Below are positions 16,662 through 25,598 of a stretch of 64,000 bases of DNA, piece by piece. This stretch comes from Vibrio mangrovi (GTDB taxonomy: Bacteria; Pseudomonadota; Gammaproteobacteria; Enterobacterales; Vibrionaceae). Position 1 is the first letter of the stretch, and the number at the start of each line of letters is the position of its first letter. The stretch spans positions 2,418,001 through 2,482,000 of the forward strand of contig NZ_AP024883.1 in the NCBI RefSeq assembly GCF_024346955.1. Reading direction: 5' to 3'. The position numbers and the translations under genes are program-made. The notes under the pieces are model-generated. The model ran no database searches. It was not told where the DNA came from and saw only the letters and a program-made list of their open reading frames with translations.

Positions 16662-17707
16662 TGGCATTTTTTATTGCAAGTTCTCCACACGCTCATCAAA
16701 AACGCAGTACTTCAAGTTTAATGAAGTGGGTTGCAGTTGCCGCCTGCCCCGGACTGATCGCACAAACCTACTTTTTCGGCTGGGGTACATTTATTCAGTT
16801 AATTTTCGGCATTCTTGTTGCGGTCGGGTTTGAAAGCCTGATCATGAAACTGCGCAAACGTTCTCCGGTTTCTGCATTGCGAGATTATAGTGCGTTGGTT
16901 ACCGCCTGGTTACTGGCGGTCGCCATTCCACCATTCTCCCCTTGGTGGGTTATTGTCATCGGCTTAATTTTTGCGATTGTTATTGCCAAACAGCTTTATG
17001 GCGGTCTTGGACAAAACCCTTTTAACCCGGCAATGATCGGCTACGTGGTTCTGCTCATTTCCTTTCCGGTTCAGATGACCAGTTGGCTTCCACCGCAATC
17101 ACTGGCTGCAGAAAGTACCTCTTTTACTGATGCACTTTCCGTTATTTTCAGTGGATTCAACAGCCATGGGCTGTCTCTGCAACAACTCAGAGTCAGTGTT
17201 GATGGTGTCACCATGGCAACGCCACTGGATGCAATCAAGAATGCTTTCAGGACTGGTCATTCGATATCTGAAGCACTATCGCAAAAACAATTCGATTCTC
17301 TCGCTGGTATAGGCTGGGAATGGGTGAATCTGGCATATCTGCTGGGTGGTTTATTACTGATTCGGGTTCGTGTCATTCAATGGCATATTCCGATCGCTTA
17401 TCTGACCGGGCTAATTGTAACCAGTGTCATCTGTCAGCTATTGGGAGCCGAGACCACAGCGTCTCCGCTGATTCATCTGTTTTCCGGTGCTACAATGCTC
17501 GGAGCATTCTTCATCGCAACGGATCCGGTGACTGCATCAACCACGGTCAAAGGCCGCCTGATATACGGTGCTTTCATCGGTATAATGATCTTTATTATCC
17601 GCAGTTGGGGCGGCTACCCCGATGGTATTGCCTTTGCCGTTATTCTGGCCAATATGTGCGTTCCGTTAATCGACTATTATACGAAACCAAGAACCTACGG
17701 ACACTGA
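16661..17707 (+). CDS. rsxD: Electron transport complex subunit RsxD (RnfD)
   Basis: 348 residues with about nine membrane helices, RnfD/NqrB family. The FMN-attachment motif is visible as DPVTASTT (about residue 287-294), where a threonine carries covalent FMN. The start is GTG at 16661, overlapping the rsxC stop by one base (TAGTG); no ATG fits as well. Part of the rsxABCDGE operon. Confidence 0.95.
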   Translation: MAFFIASSPHAHQKRSTSSLMKWVAVAACPGLIAQTYFFGWGTFIQLIFGILVAVGFESLIMKLRKRSPVSALRDYSALVTAWLLAVAIPPFSPWWVIVIGLIFAIVIAKQLYGGLGQNPFNPAMIGYVVLLISFPVQMTSWLPPQSLAAESTSFTDALSVIFSGFNSHGLSLQQLRVSVDGVTMATPLDAIKNAFRTGHSISEALSQKQFDSLAGIGWEWVNLAYLLGGLLLIRVRVIQWHIPIAYLTGLIVTSVICQLLGAETTASPLIHLFSGATMLGAFFIATDPVTASTTVKGRLIYGAFIGIMIFIIRSWGGYPDGIAFAVILANMCVPLIDYYTKPRTYGH

Positions 17708-17715
17708 GGAGCATT

Positions 17716-18351
17716 ATGTTAACTGCAATTCGAAAAAACGGACTGATCCTCGCTGTTTTTGCCTGTGCATCAACAGGCGTCGTTGCGACAACTCATTATT
17801 TGACTCAAAACAGAATTGAACAACAGGAACAAAAACAGCTCCTCTCTATTCTGGATCAGGTCATCCCGCCACAAGCACACGACAACGTACTTTCTGATGC
17901 CTGTACAATCGTTAATATTCCCTATTTAACCGGACAACCGACACTCCATGCTTACGTTGCCAGTCAAAATAACACACCGACAGGTCTGGCGATTGAAACC
18001 ATTGCTCCCGATGGTTACAACGGTGCAATCAAACTGATTGTCGGTATTGATAATGAAGGCGTTATCACCGGAACCCGGGTACTTTCTCATCAGGAAACTC
18101 CGGGACTTGGAGACAGAATTGATCTGCGTATCACCGACTGGATACTGGCATTTACCGGTAAGAAAGTTACCGCTGAGAACGAATCGCAGTGGAAAGTCCG
18201 TAAAGATGGGGGACAATTCGACCAGTTCACCGGTGCAACAATTACACCAAGAGCCGTTGTCAAAGCAGTGAAGAGGATCACTCAGTTTGTTGACCAGAAC
18301 CGGGAACAGCTTTATCGTCAACCTTATAACTGCAACGGAGACCAATCATGA
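17716..18351 (+). CDS. rsxG: Electron transport complex subunit RsxG (RnfG)
   Basis: 211 residues from ATG 17716, which has GAGGAG just upstream; the longer open frame upstream only overlaps rsxD. N-terminal membrane anchor (ILAVFACASTGVVATTHYL) and a periplasmic FMN-binding domain with the attachment motif TGATITPRAVVKAV (about 175-188), where the second Thr of the S/T-G-A-T pattern carries FMN. ATGA overlap with rsxE. Confidence 0.95.
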   Translation: MLTAIRKNGLILAVFACASTGVVATTHYLTQNRIEQQEQKQLLSILDQVIPPQAHDNVLSDACTIVNIPYLTGQPTLHAYVASQNNTPTGLAIETIAPDGYNGAIKLIVGIDNEGVITGTRVLSHQETPGLGDRIDLRITDWILAFTGKKVTAENESQWKVRKDGGQFDQFTGATITPRAVVKAVKRITQFVDQNREQLYRQPYNCNGDQS

Positions 18352-19046
18352 GTTTATCTCGGGATCTGATGAAAAATGGTATGTGGGACAATAACCCGGC
18401 ACTGGTTCAGCTACTCGGTTTATGCCCTCTTCTGGCGGTTTCTTCAACCATCACGAATGCGCTGGGACTTGGTATTGCCACTCTGGCCGTTCTGGTGAGT
18501 TCAAATGTAACCGTGTCACTGGTTAGAAACTATGTGCCAAAAGAGGTCAGGATTCCGGTTTTTGTCATGATCATCGCGGCCCTTGTCACTTGTGTACAAC
18601 TGCTCATGAATGCATTTGCATTTGGTTTGTACCTCTCTTTAGGTATTTTTATCCCGCTGATCGTCACCAACTGTATCATTATCGGCCGGGCTGAAGCATT
18701 TGCGTCTAAAAATGATGTTCTGCCTTCTGCTCTGGACGGCTTCTGGATGGGCATGGGAATGACCAGCGTTCTGGTCGTCTTAGGTGCGATTCGGGAATTA
18801 CTCGGTAACGGTACTCTGTTTGATGGTGCCGACCTTTTACTGGGAGAATGGGCCAGAGTCCTTCGCATTGATGTCCTGCATCTTGACAGCAGTTTTCTGC
18901 TGGCACTGCTTCCTCCGGGTGCATTTATCTGCGTCGGTTTTTTAATTGCGTTGAAAAGCAGTATCGACAGATATATTGCTTCCCGCCAACCGCAACAGGA
19001 AAAACCAAAGATTGAAAGAGCCCGGGTTACTAAAGTCACTCAATAA
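18348..19046 (+). CDS. rsxE: Electron transport complex subunit RsxE (RnfE)
   Basis: 232 residues, six-helix membrane protein homologous to RsxA and NqrD (NPALVQLLGLCPLLAVSSTITNALGLGIATL; PLIVTNCIIIGRAEAFAS). It pairs with RsxA around the membrane-embedded redox centre. The last rsx gene, followed 49 bases later by nth, the conserved order in many Gammaproteobacteria. Confidence 0.96.
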   Translation: MSLSRDLMKNGMWDNNPALVQLLGLCPLLAVSSTITNALGLGIATLAVLVSSNVTVSLVRNYVPKEVRIPVFVMIIAALVTCVQLLMNAFAFGLYLSLGIFIPLIVTNCIIIGRAEAFASKNDVLPSALDGFWMGMGMTSVLVVLGAIRELLGNGTLFDGADLLLGEWARVLRIDVLHLDSSFLLALLPPGAFICVGFLIALKSSIDRYIASRQPQQEKPKIERARVTKVTQ

Positions 19047-19095
19047 TAAAAACAATACTCAAATTATAAAAACTTCAACTGGAAACAACGACGCA

Positions 19096-19728
19096 ATGAA
19101 TAAGCAAAAACGGACCGAAATTCTGGAACGACTACGGGAAAATAATCCCAAACCTCAGACTGAACTCAACTGGAATTCTCCTTTCGAACTACTTATTTCT
19201 GTCCTGCTCTCGGCCCAGGCAACCGATGTCAGTGTCAATAAAGCGACCGACAAACTCTACCCGGTTGCCAATACACCTCAGGCAATTCTGGCACTGGGGG
19301 TTGACGGGCTGAAGGAATATATCAAAACAATTGGATTATTTAATTCTAAAGCTGAAAATGTCATTAAAACCTGTCGAATCCTGCTGGATAAATATCAGGG
19401 CGAAGTTCCTGAAGACAGAGAAGCTCTGGAATCATTGCCCGGCGTCGGACGTAAAACAGCAAATGTGGTGCTCAATACTGCTTTTGGCTGGCCGACAATT
19501 GCGGTTGATACCCATATCTTCCGGGTGTCCAACCGCACCAGATTTGCACCGGGAAAGAATGTTGATGAAGTCGAGCAAAAGCTGCTGAAAGTGGTTCCTA
19601 AGGAATTCAAAATTGACGTTCACCACTGGCTGATTCTGCACGGCCGCTATACCTGTGTCGCCAGAAAGCCAAGATGTGGTAGCTGCATTATTGAAGATCT
19701 GTGTGAGTTTAAGGAAAAAGTGGAATAG
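19096..19728 (+). CDS. nth: Endonuclease III (Nth)
   Basis: 210 residues from ATG 19096 (MNKQKRTEILERL), matching the usual start and length. Helix-hairpin-helix LPGVGRKTANVV with catalytic lysine in GVGRKTA (about 120), catalytic Asp in VDTHIFRVSNR (about 138), and the C-terminal [4Fe-4S] cysteines C-x6-C-x2-C-x5-C (CVARKPRCGSCIIEDLC). A bifunctional glycosylase/AP lyase that removes oxidised pyrimidines. Co-transcribed with rsx genes. Confidence 0.97.
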   Translation: MNKQKRTEILERLRENNPKPQTELNWNSPFELLISVLLSAQATDVSVNKATDKLYPVANTPQAILALGVDGLKEYIKTIGLFNSKAENVIKTCRILLDKYQGEVPEDREALESLPGVGRKTANVVLNTAFGWPTIAVDTHIFRVSNRTRFAPGKNVDEVEQKLLKVVPKEFKIDVHHWLILHGRYTCVARKPRCGSCIIEDLCEFKEKVE

Positions 19729-20028
19729 CCACACTTCTATACTGAACAAACATCAGAATAAAATTCAGTCAAAACAGGGACAACATCATGATTTGACGTC
19801 CTTGTTTTCTTATTAAGTAAATCAATCATTACCTCCGGCCCACTGTGTATTTTACTCTTTCATAAATAGTTCTGAAATGAGAAATACCTCCTCTGCGATG
19901 TAATAGACAACATTATTCACTTGTTTTAATATGCTTTGCTCGTACGTTCAGCCCGGTTGAACAAAACCGAATGTCTTCGTTGTCATCCCCGGCCAACCTC
20001 TGGATGCAGTTTCAGAGTAAATCATCTG
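19729..20028. other. Intergenic region nth / MATE gene
   Basis: About 300 bases with the probable nth terminator and then sequence that is open in the frame of the MATE gene from 19936 but has no family resemblance. No clear promoter was identified. Confidence 0.5.
19771..19812 (+). terminator. Probable terminator of the rsx-nth operon
   Basis: AAAACAGGGAC (19771-19781) pairs with GTCCTTGTTTT (19798-19808, one G-T pair); the stem is followed by CTTATT. The T tract is modest. Confidence 0.5.
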
Positions 20029-21492
20029 ATGCAGGTAAAGCAGCGATTTGAGGTATTTCATACAGTCATAAGATTCAGGGATGCTATTGCGTCCAAAGGA
20101 TGGTGTCTCATTAATTCCAGTAACCCTGTATTAGAAAACAAAGTCACCCGTCAAATCAATTCGATGGCATTCTCCACGGCAATCGGAATGTTATCTGTTA
20201 TTGGTTTTAATCTGGCGGATACTCTGTTTATTGCCCAACTGGGTGTCGAAGAATTAGCAGCTATCTCATTTACCCCTGCGATCATTTTCAGTTTAAGCAG
20301 CCTGACCATTGGTTTAGGAATCGGACTGTCCGTTGTCATCTCGAAAGTAACCGGAGAGAACATGGAAAACGAGCGGAAAAAAGTCTGCAGTTATTCCATC
20401 CTATTATCATTAATTTTTTCCTGTCTGTTTGCCTTTCTTGGTGCAATGACTATCGAACCGGTATTTTCTTTACTCGGAGCATCCGGTGCTGTGCTGCAAC
20501 ATACCAAAAGTTACATGCTGATTTGGTATCTGAGCATGCCTTTGCTTGTATTACCGATTGTTGGTAATAGCGCTGTCAGAGGTATCGGTAATGCTCAATT
20601 TCCAGCAATGTTAATGCTGTTTTCCAGCTTATTGAATCTGGCCCTTGATCCCATATTGATTTTTGGTCTGGGAAGCGTATTCGAAGGAATGGGAATTGCC
20701 GGTGCAGCATGGGCTTCCGTAATTGCCCGACTAATTTCAACACTCATTGCTGTTTATTACTTATATTACCGAATGAACCTGCTCACGTTCTCAATTCCCC
20801 CGCTACAACAAATCTGGTCAGTATGGCGGCGGGTATTGAAAATAGCACTACCGGTCGGGACAACCAGAGTTCTCACTCCGCTTTCGATGGGCGTCGTCAC
20901 CATGATAATTGCTCAACATGGCAATGCTGCTGTTGCAGCCTTTGGTGTCGGCAGCAGAATTGAATCGGTTTCGATGATATTTATTACCGGCTTATCTGTG
21001 ATCATCGGACCGTTCATCGGTCAGAACCTCAGTCATCGTTTATTTGTTCGGGTACAAACTGCAATCAACTACAGCATCAGATTCAGTGTTATCTGGGGTG
21101 TGCTCAATGCACTGTTTTTCGTCTTGTTCGCCAGTCTGCTTAGTGCCTTGTTCAGCGACGATCCTCAGGTCATCGCCTATAGTGCATTCTATCTCTATGT
21201 CGTACCAATCAGCCTCATCGGTCTGGCCTGTCAAATTATCGCATCTTCGTGCTGTAATCCATTAGGCGAACCATACACCGCTCTTAAACTCGGTGTGATC
21301 AGGATGTGGGTATTCTGTATCCCAATTGTGCTGGCTGCCGATTATTTAAACGGCTTTCATGGTATTATCATAGGATTGCTCATCGCCAATATCTTATCCG
21401 GAGTAGTCGCTGTTGTGATGCTCAAGCGAGCCGAAAACAAAGTACTGAGTAGAGAAGCACAAGATAATGGGAAAACAGTTTCCATCAATTGA
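20029..21492 (+). CDS. MATE-family multidrug/metabolite efflux transporter (start uncertain)
   Basis: A MatE-type sodium- or proton-coupled exporter with 12 predicted membrane helices; conserved family features include FNLADTLFIAQLGVEELAAIS in helix 1-2 and repeated inverted halves. Family similarity begins at about NPVLENKVTRQINSMAFSTAIGM (codons from 20122). The only in-frame ATGs are at 20029, with no ribosome binding site, and 20164, which would cut into the conserved N-terminus. An ATT at 20110 has AAAGGA nine bases upstream and fits the family N-terminus best. I list the ATG at 20029 as the outer limit. Its 3' end overlaps the next gene by 26 bases. Substrate unknown. Confidence 0.85.
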   Translation: MQVKQRFEVFHTVIRFRDAIASKGWCLINSSNPVLENKVTRQINSMAFSTAIGMLSVIGFNLADTLFIAQLGVEELAAISFTPAIIFSLSSLTIGLGIGLSVVISKVTGENMENERKKVCSYSILLSLIFSCLFAFLGAMTIEPVFSLLGASGAVLQHTKSYMLIWYLSMPLLVLPIVGNSAVRGIGNAQFPAMLMLFSSLLNLALDPILIFGLGSVFEGMGIAGAAWASVIARLISTLIAVYYLYYRMNLLTFSIPPLQQIWSVWRRVLKIALPVGTTRVLTPLSMGVVTMIIAQHGNAAVAAFGVGSRIESVSMIFITGLSVIIGPFIGQNLSHRLFVRVQTAINYSIRFSVIWGVLNALFFVLFASLLSALFSDDPQVIAYSAFYLYVVPISLIGLACQIIASSCCNPLGEPYTALKLGVIRMWVFCIPIVLAADYLNGFHGIIIGLLIANILSGVVAVVMLKRAENKVLSREAQDNGKTVSIN

Positions 21493-23272
21493 GCAGTTAC
21501 TGAACATCGCCCGCCCCGACCGTGTTGCTCTTTGCCCGGCGGGTCGAATGGTGAGTTACAGTCAACTGGTTGCTAATCCAGAAAGCGATCAGTTCGAGCG
21601 GGTGGGTTTTGTCTTCGACTCGTCTCATAATATTCATCACCGGATCATTGAAACAGGAAATATCAGACAGTTTCTCTGGCTCTCGACACAACAATTGCTA
21701 GTATTGTGGGATCAAGGCCGGTTTGATGATCGCTACCATTTATACAGCCTGAACACTGACAATCTGTCCGATGCAATATCCCTCAGACAGATCAGCCCAC
21801 TTGAAATCCGCCACTTTACCGCTTTTCAAAGCGGTGTCATTTTCAGTACCCGGGATGATCAGCAGTTACACTATATTGATTTAACAACTTCAACACATCT
21901 AACCTGTGAATATTCAGATTACGGCGACCAGGTGATCAGCCTGATTTCCAATAAACTTTCTCCTGATATCTGTGCTGTAACGCTGTCAGGTAAAGAAGCT
22001 GGGATTAATCATATTTACCAGCTAACAATATCCAGTTCAGGCAAACTGCAATGGCTGCCGGTTGAAACTCCTGAAGCTTATGATTTATGTGCCAAAGCGT
22101 TCAGCGACTGTAATCAATGGCTGTTCGTCCAAGGCAAAGCACAAAACAAACGCTATGCTCAACAATTGGTGTGGCAAATCAGTCAATCCGGTTATCAGTG
22201 TCTGACCAAAAATCTGGACAGAGATGCAGAGATTATCGGATACGGCAATCAGGGACTGTTGATACGCTATGTTGATCAACTGAGCGCCCGTTTAGCTTTT
22301 GTTACATCCGACAATCTGACCAATATCCAGATGGAACAGAGCAGTCGGATTGATGCGGATATCAGCGGTATGGTCATTGCTTTTATCGGCCAGTCACATA
22401 CGACTTTTCCTGAAATATACCGGCTGAATATGCAAGATGGTATGCTGATCAATATCAGCCAGAATACTCTGGCGTTGTCTGATTTCGACTTCGGTCAGAC
22501 AGAACAGTTTAACTGGCTTTCCAGTGATGGCTTGCCTTTACAGGGAGTATTACGCTTCACCGGTGATAAAACCCGTTTAGCTCATGCACCGCTAGCCGTG
22601 GTGATCCACGGTGGCCCTAAGGATTTTTCCGAACATCAGCTTTTCAGTCAATGTCACTGGTATGCGCCTTATCTGGCACTGCTGGCCCGGGGATATGTCA
22701 TTCTGGAGCCTAATTACCGGGGCTCACTGGGCAGAGGTCAGGAGTTTACCCAAGCCAATATTGGCGCCATTGGTGTGATGGACCGTCAGGACATTTGTTC
22801 CGCTGTTGAGACGCTGGCACAGCACTTATCCATCGACCGGAATAACACGGTGTGTATTGGCTGGAGTCAGGGAGGTTTCATTGCTGCATACAGTGGTTTT
22901 CACAGTCAGATTTTCAGCAAAATCATTGCCGGGGCAGCTATCAGTGACTGGTATACTTATGCCCGGTCTACCGATATCCCTGACTTTGTTGATGATTACC
23001 TGCCCCACAGCAAACCACTGACACAGGAGCAACTTGCAGCCAGCTCAGTCACTGCTCTTTCGCCACAGAATAAACCGGCAACACTGATTTTTCATGGTCA
23101 GGACGATTTCAGAGTACCACCAATATGTGGCCGGGAGCTTCTGAATTACTGCAAGACAAATCAGGTGAAACATCAGGGATACTTTATCGAAGGGATGAAG
23201 CATCGCATTGAACGACCTTCCCAGATGAAACTTGTATTGGAAAAAACTTTACAGTGGTTGCTGGAACCATGA
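21467..23272 (+). CDS. S9-family (prolyl oligopeptidase/acylaminoacyl-peptidase-like) serine peptidase
   Basis: 601 residues: an N-terminal beta-propeller-like region of low conservation (about 1-340) and a C-terminal alpha/beta-hydrolase domain. HGGP oxyanion-hole motif (about 381-384), nucleophile S467 in GWSQGG, D547 in HGQDDFRVP and H579 in GMKHRIERP form the catalytic triad. No signal peptide is visible, so it is probably cytoplasmic. It begins inside the end of the MATE gene, which suggests coupled expression of an exporter and a peptidase. Natural substrate unknown. Confidence 0.9.
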   Translation: MGKQFPSIEQLLNIARPDRVALCPAGRMVSYSQLVANPESDQFERVGFVFDSSHNIHHRIIETGNIRQFLWLSTQQLLVLWDQGRFDDRYHLYSLNTDNLSDAISLRQISPLEIRHFTAFQSGVIFSTRDDQQLHYIDLTTSTHLTCEYSDYGDQVISLISNKLSPDICAVTLSGKEAGINHIYQLTISSSGKLQWLPVETPEAYDLCAKAFSDCNQWLFVQGKAQNKRYAQQLVWQISQSGYQCLTKNLDRDAEIIGYGNQGLLIRYVDQLSARLAFVTSDNLTNIQMEQSSRIDADISGMVIAFIGQSHTTFPEIYRLNMQDGMLINISQNTLALSDFDFGQTEQFNWLSSDGLPLQGVLRFTGDKTRLAHAPLAVVIHGGPKDFSEHQLFSQCHWYAPYLALLARGYVILEPNYRGSLGRGQEFTQANIGAIGVMDRQDICSAVETLAQHLSIDRNNTVCIGWSQGGFIAAYSGFHSQIFSKIIAGAAISDWYTYARSTDIPDFVDDYLPHSKPLTQEQLAASSVTALSPQNKPATLIFHGQDDFRVPPICGRELLNYCKTNQVKHQGYFIEGMKHRIERPSQMKLVLEKTLQWLLEP

Positions 23273-23645
23273 GACATGAAACTTTTCTGCAAGTTCTTAT
23301 AAGAATAAATTCTTTTTAATACTTAAATCACATTGATGTGGAGATAAAACTTTGATGAAACGGCCATAAAACAAGGTTAATTGTTTGTTAATAATACATC
23401 GATTAATAAAATATATTAAATTCATCCTGACAACTCACAATTTTAGAATCCAGCAGAATTCCTCCCGAATAATAGTTAAAATTATCAATAAATTTAGCTA
23501 TTTACGTGCATTTTTAAATATCCTATATTTCAGTTTTATTAATTTACTTGGGTGAAAATAACCCAGTCTAATAGAAACAAAAAATTAACACCCAACACAC
23601 TGATTAAAACAAACATAATTGATACTAATCTAGGAAGGTGTATGA
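23273..23645. other. Very AT-rich gene-free region upstream of the HIT-AsnRS-like cassette
   Basis: About 370 bases with many A/T runs and no open frame. It is the likely promoter region of the four-gene cassette and a likely target of H-NS-type silencing. A ribosome binding site AGGAAGG lies at about 23632-23638. No confident promoter hexamers were chosen. Confidence 0.55.
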
Positions 23646-24569
23646 ATGGCTTATGAAAAACCTGAAAGATTCCCCTGTCCTTTCTGTGAGTGCATCTCCG
23701 GCCGAATCCCCAGTGCAATCGTTTTTGAAAATGAGCATGCAGTCTCGTTTATGGCAGTAAACAGGCGTAGTAAAGGTGCAGTATTAGTCAGCCCTAAACG
23801 TCATGTAGAACAACTGTCTCATTTAAAACCCGAAGAAGCCGTCGGCGTTATGGAAGTTTTACAAAAAACAGCCAAATCAGTGTGTTTAGCCTATGAGCCA
23901 AGTGCATTTCATACTTTCTGCAATGCTGGAATACGAGCCGGACAATCCGTCTGCCATATGCACTTTCAAATCCAGACACGATTCGACGATACCGAATATT
24001 CTTTTGCACCCAGTATAGAAATCCCCTGGATTCCTGTTGATGAGCTCCGTAAAAATGCTCAACGGATTCAGTCCGTGACATCAGATATCAATCACTTTCA
24101 ACCCAAGTTTGAACTGAAGGATCAGAAGATGGAAGAGTTTACTCAGCCACTGGATGATTTGCGTGCACAAGGCGTTGTGATCGAGGAAACACCTTGCTTT
24201 TATGCGGTAATTCCAGAATACGCCAGAGCTGAGGGCGCGTTGGTGGTATTGCCCAAACGACCGGTAGAAAACTACCTCGCGCTATCAGAGCCGGAAAGAA
24301 GCGAGTTGATTCAGTTGGTCAGTCGTCTGGCAGATACGCTGGAGAAAGCTTACGACCCGATAGGATTGAGTGTCTGGAGTGAAACCGGAGTCAAAGCAGA
24401 CCAACACTTTGATCATCTGGTCGTTGAAATGACTCCATACGCACAGGGAACTGATTATAAATATCAGGATCGCTCCCAGCTGAACAAAGTGGCACTGAGC
24501 GAAAGACAATCCTGGACACAACACATTATTAAGCATCTGGAGCCGGGACAATGCATGGAAATTGGTTAG
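23646..24569 (+). CDS. Tandem HIT-domain protein (GalT/Ap4A-phosphorylase-like motif)
   Basis: 307 residues with two HIT-fold halves. The first begins with CPFC (11-14), FENEHAVSFMAVNRRSKGAVLVSPKRHV and ends with the catalytic motif H104-M-H106-F-Q108; Q in the third position is the pattern of nucleotidyl transferases such as GalT and Ap4A phosphorylase rather than HxHxH hydrolases. H106 would be the nucleophile forming a nucleotidyl-His intermediate. The second half (about 175-265; GALVVLPKRPVENYLALS, then H254 and H257 in DQHFDHLVVE) has an altered motif and may be structural or inactive. Its end overlaps the next gene by 19 bases. Reaction unknown; HIT enzymes often split or transfer AMP from aminoacyl-AMP, ApnA or nucleoside phosphoramidates. 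Confidence 0.85.
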   Translation: MAYEKPERFPCPFCECISGRIPSAIVFENEHAVSFMAVNRRSKGAVLVSPKRHVEQLSHLKPEEAVGVMEVLQKTAKSVCLAYEPSAFHTFCNAGIRAGQSVCHMHFQIQTRFDDTEYSFAPSIEIPWIPVDELRKNAQRIQSVTSDINHFQPKFELKDQKMEEFTQPLDDLRAQGVVIEETPCFYAVIPEYARAEGALVVLPKRPVENYLALSEPERSELIQLVSRLADTLEKAYDPIGLSVWSETGVKADQHFDHLVVEMTPYAQGTDYKYQDRSQLNKVALSERQSWTQHIIKHLEPGQCMEIG

Positions 24570-25552
24570 ATAAAGATAGATTTTTACACTTGTTAGGTAA
24601 CCCGTGGTATAAGCTGCTGGCTGAACTACAAAGTTTTGTGTCGGTAGAAACTTATCGTTACTGGGACTCACAATCACTCAAAACGATGCATTTGCCTGTC
24701 ACAACCAACGCCGTTTCCAGCCCTATGGGGTTAGGAAGCGACTCCCTGCCGGTTAAAATTGATCTGTTTGGTATAGAGACTTATCTGGCTGACTCAATGC
24801 AGTTTATGCTTGAGTATGGTTGCCGCTTTTTTGATGAAGGCAGCTACTATGTCATGCCTTCATTCAGAGGAGAAAACGCCAGCAAACGTCACCTGTGCCA
24901 GTTTTACCACAGTGAAATAGAAGTCCCTGTCGATCTGAAAGCAACCATGGCATTAGCTGAAGGTTATATCAAACATCTGGCTAAAGGTATTTTAGACAAA
25001 TTCTCAGCACGAATTGCCGAATATTCCGGTGATATCAGTCATCTGGAGCAATTAGTCAATCACAAAGGTCATTTACCCCGTGTCACCTTCGATGAAGCCG
25101 CTGAAATCTTAAATCACGACCCTGCTTACATTGAAGTCAACGAGGGCGGCTGGCGTACAATTACTCACGCCGGTGAAAGAAAAATAATCGAGCATTTCAA
25201 GGGATTTGCCTGGGTGACTCACTATGATCATCTGTCGGTTCCTTTCTATCAGGCTTATGCTGATCAGGACAGAAAAACTGCCGCCTGCGCCGATTTACTC
25301 TTTGGTTTAGGGGAAATTATCGGTTTAGGTGAGCGTCATGAAACCGCGGACCAGACCTTAGACGCACTGGAACTGCATCAGGTTCCTGCTGAAGACTACC
25401 GTTGGTATGTTGAGATGAAAAGAAAAACACCGATGAAGACTTCAGGGTTTGGTATGGGGGTTGAGCGCTTTCTGATGTGGGTATTGAGCCATGACGATAT
25501 TCGGGACATGCAGATTCTGGCCCGTTTTAACGACGCCAAAACTGAGCCATAG
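24551..25552 (+). CDS. Asparaginyl-tRNA-synthetase-like class II catalytic domain, without anticodon-binding domain
   Basis: 333 residues that align with the catalytic half of AsnRS: class II motif 2 FRGEN (105-109) followed by RHLCQFYHSEIEV, the GLGEIIGLGERHE segment (252-264; AsnRS has GIGEIIGG), and motif 3 GFGMGVER (299-306) with the ATP-binding arginine. The N-terminal OB-fold anticodon-binding domain of AsnRS is absent, so it is not a normal tRNA synthetase. Such stand-alone paralogues activate an amino acid with ATP for another acceptor, as in archaeal asparagine synthetase A-type enzymes. It overlaps the HIT gene and is followed 40-46 bases later by the exonuclease gene. Whether it makes asparagine, an aminoacyl-adenylate or a modified molecule is unknown. 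Confidence 0.85.
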   Translation: MHGNWLDKDRFLHLLGNPWYKLLAELQSFVSVETYRYWDSQSLKTMHLPVTTNAVSSPMGLGSDSLPVKIDLFGIETYLADSMQFMLEYGCRFFDEGSYYVMPSFRGENASKRHLCQFYHSEIEVPVDLKATMALAEGYIKHLAKGILDKFSARIAEYSGDISHLEQLVNHKGHLPRVTFDEAAEILNHDPAYIEVNEGGWRTITHAGERKIIEHFKGFAWVTHYDHLSVPFYQAYADQDRKTAACADLLFGLGEIIGLGERHETADQTLDALELHQVPAEDYRWYVEMKRKTPMKTSGFGMGVERFLMWVLSHDDIRDMQILARFNDAKTEP

Positions 25553-25598
25553 GCATCATTGCATTCAGTGATACGAATAGAGTTGAGAGGAAATGAAT

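Noticed and set aside
15306..16699. Long minus-strand frames opposite rsxC repeats
   Set aside because: They mirror the rsxC repeat sequence on the other strand; the sense protein is well conserved.
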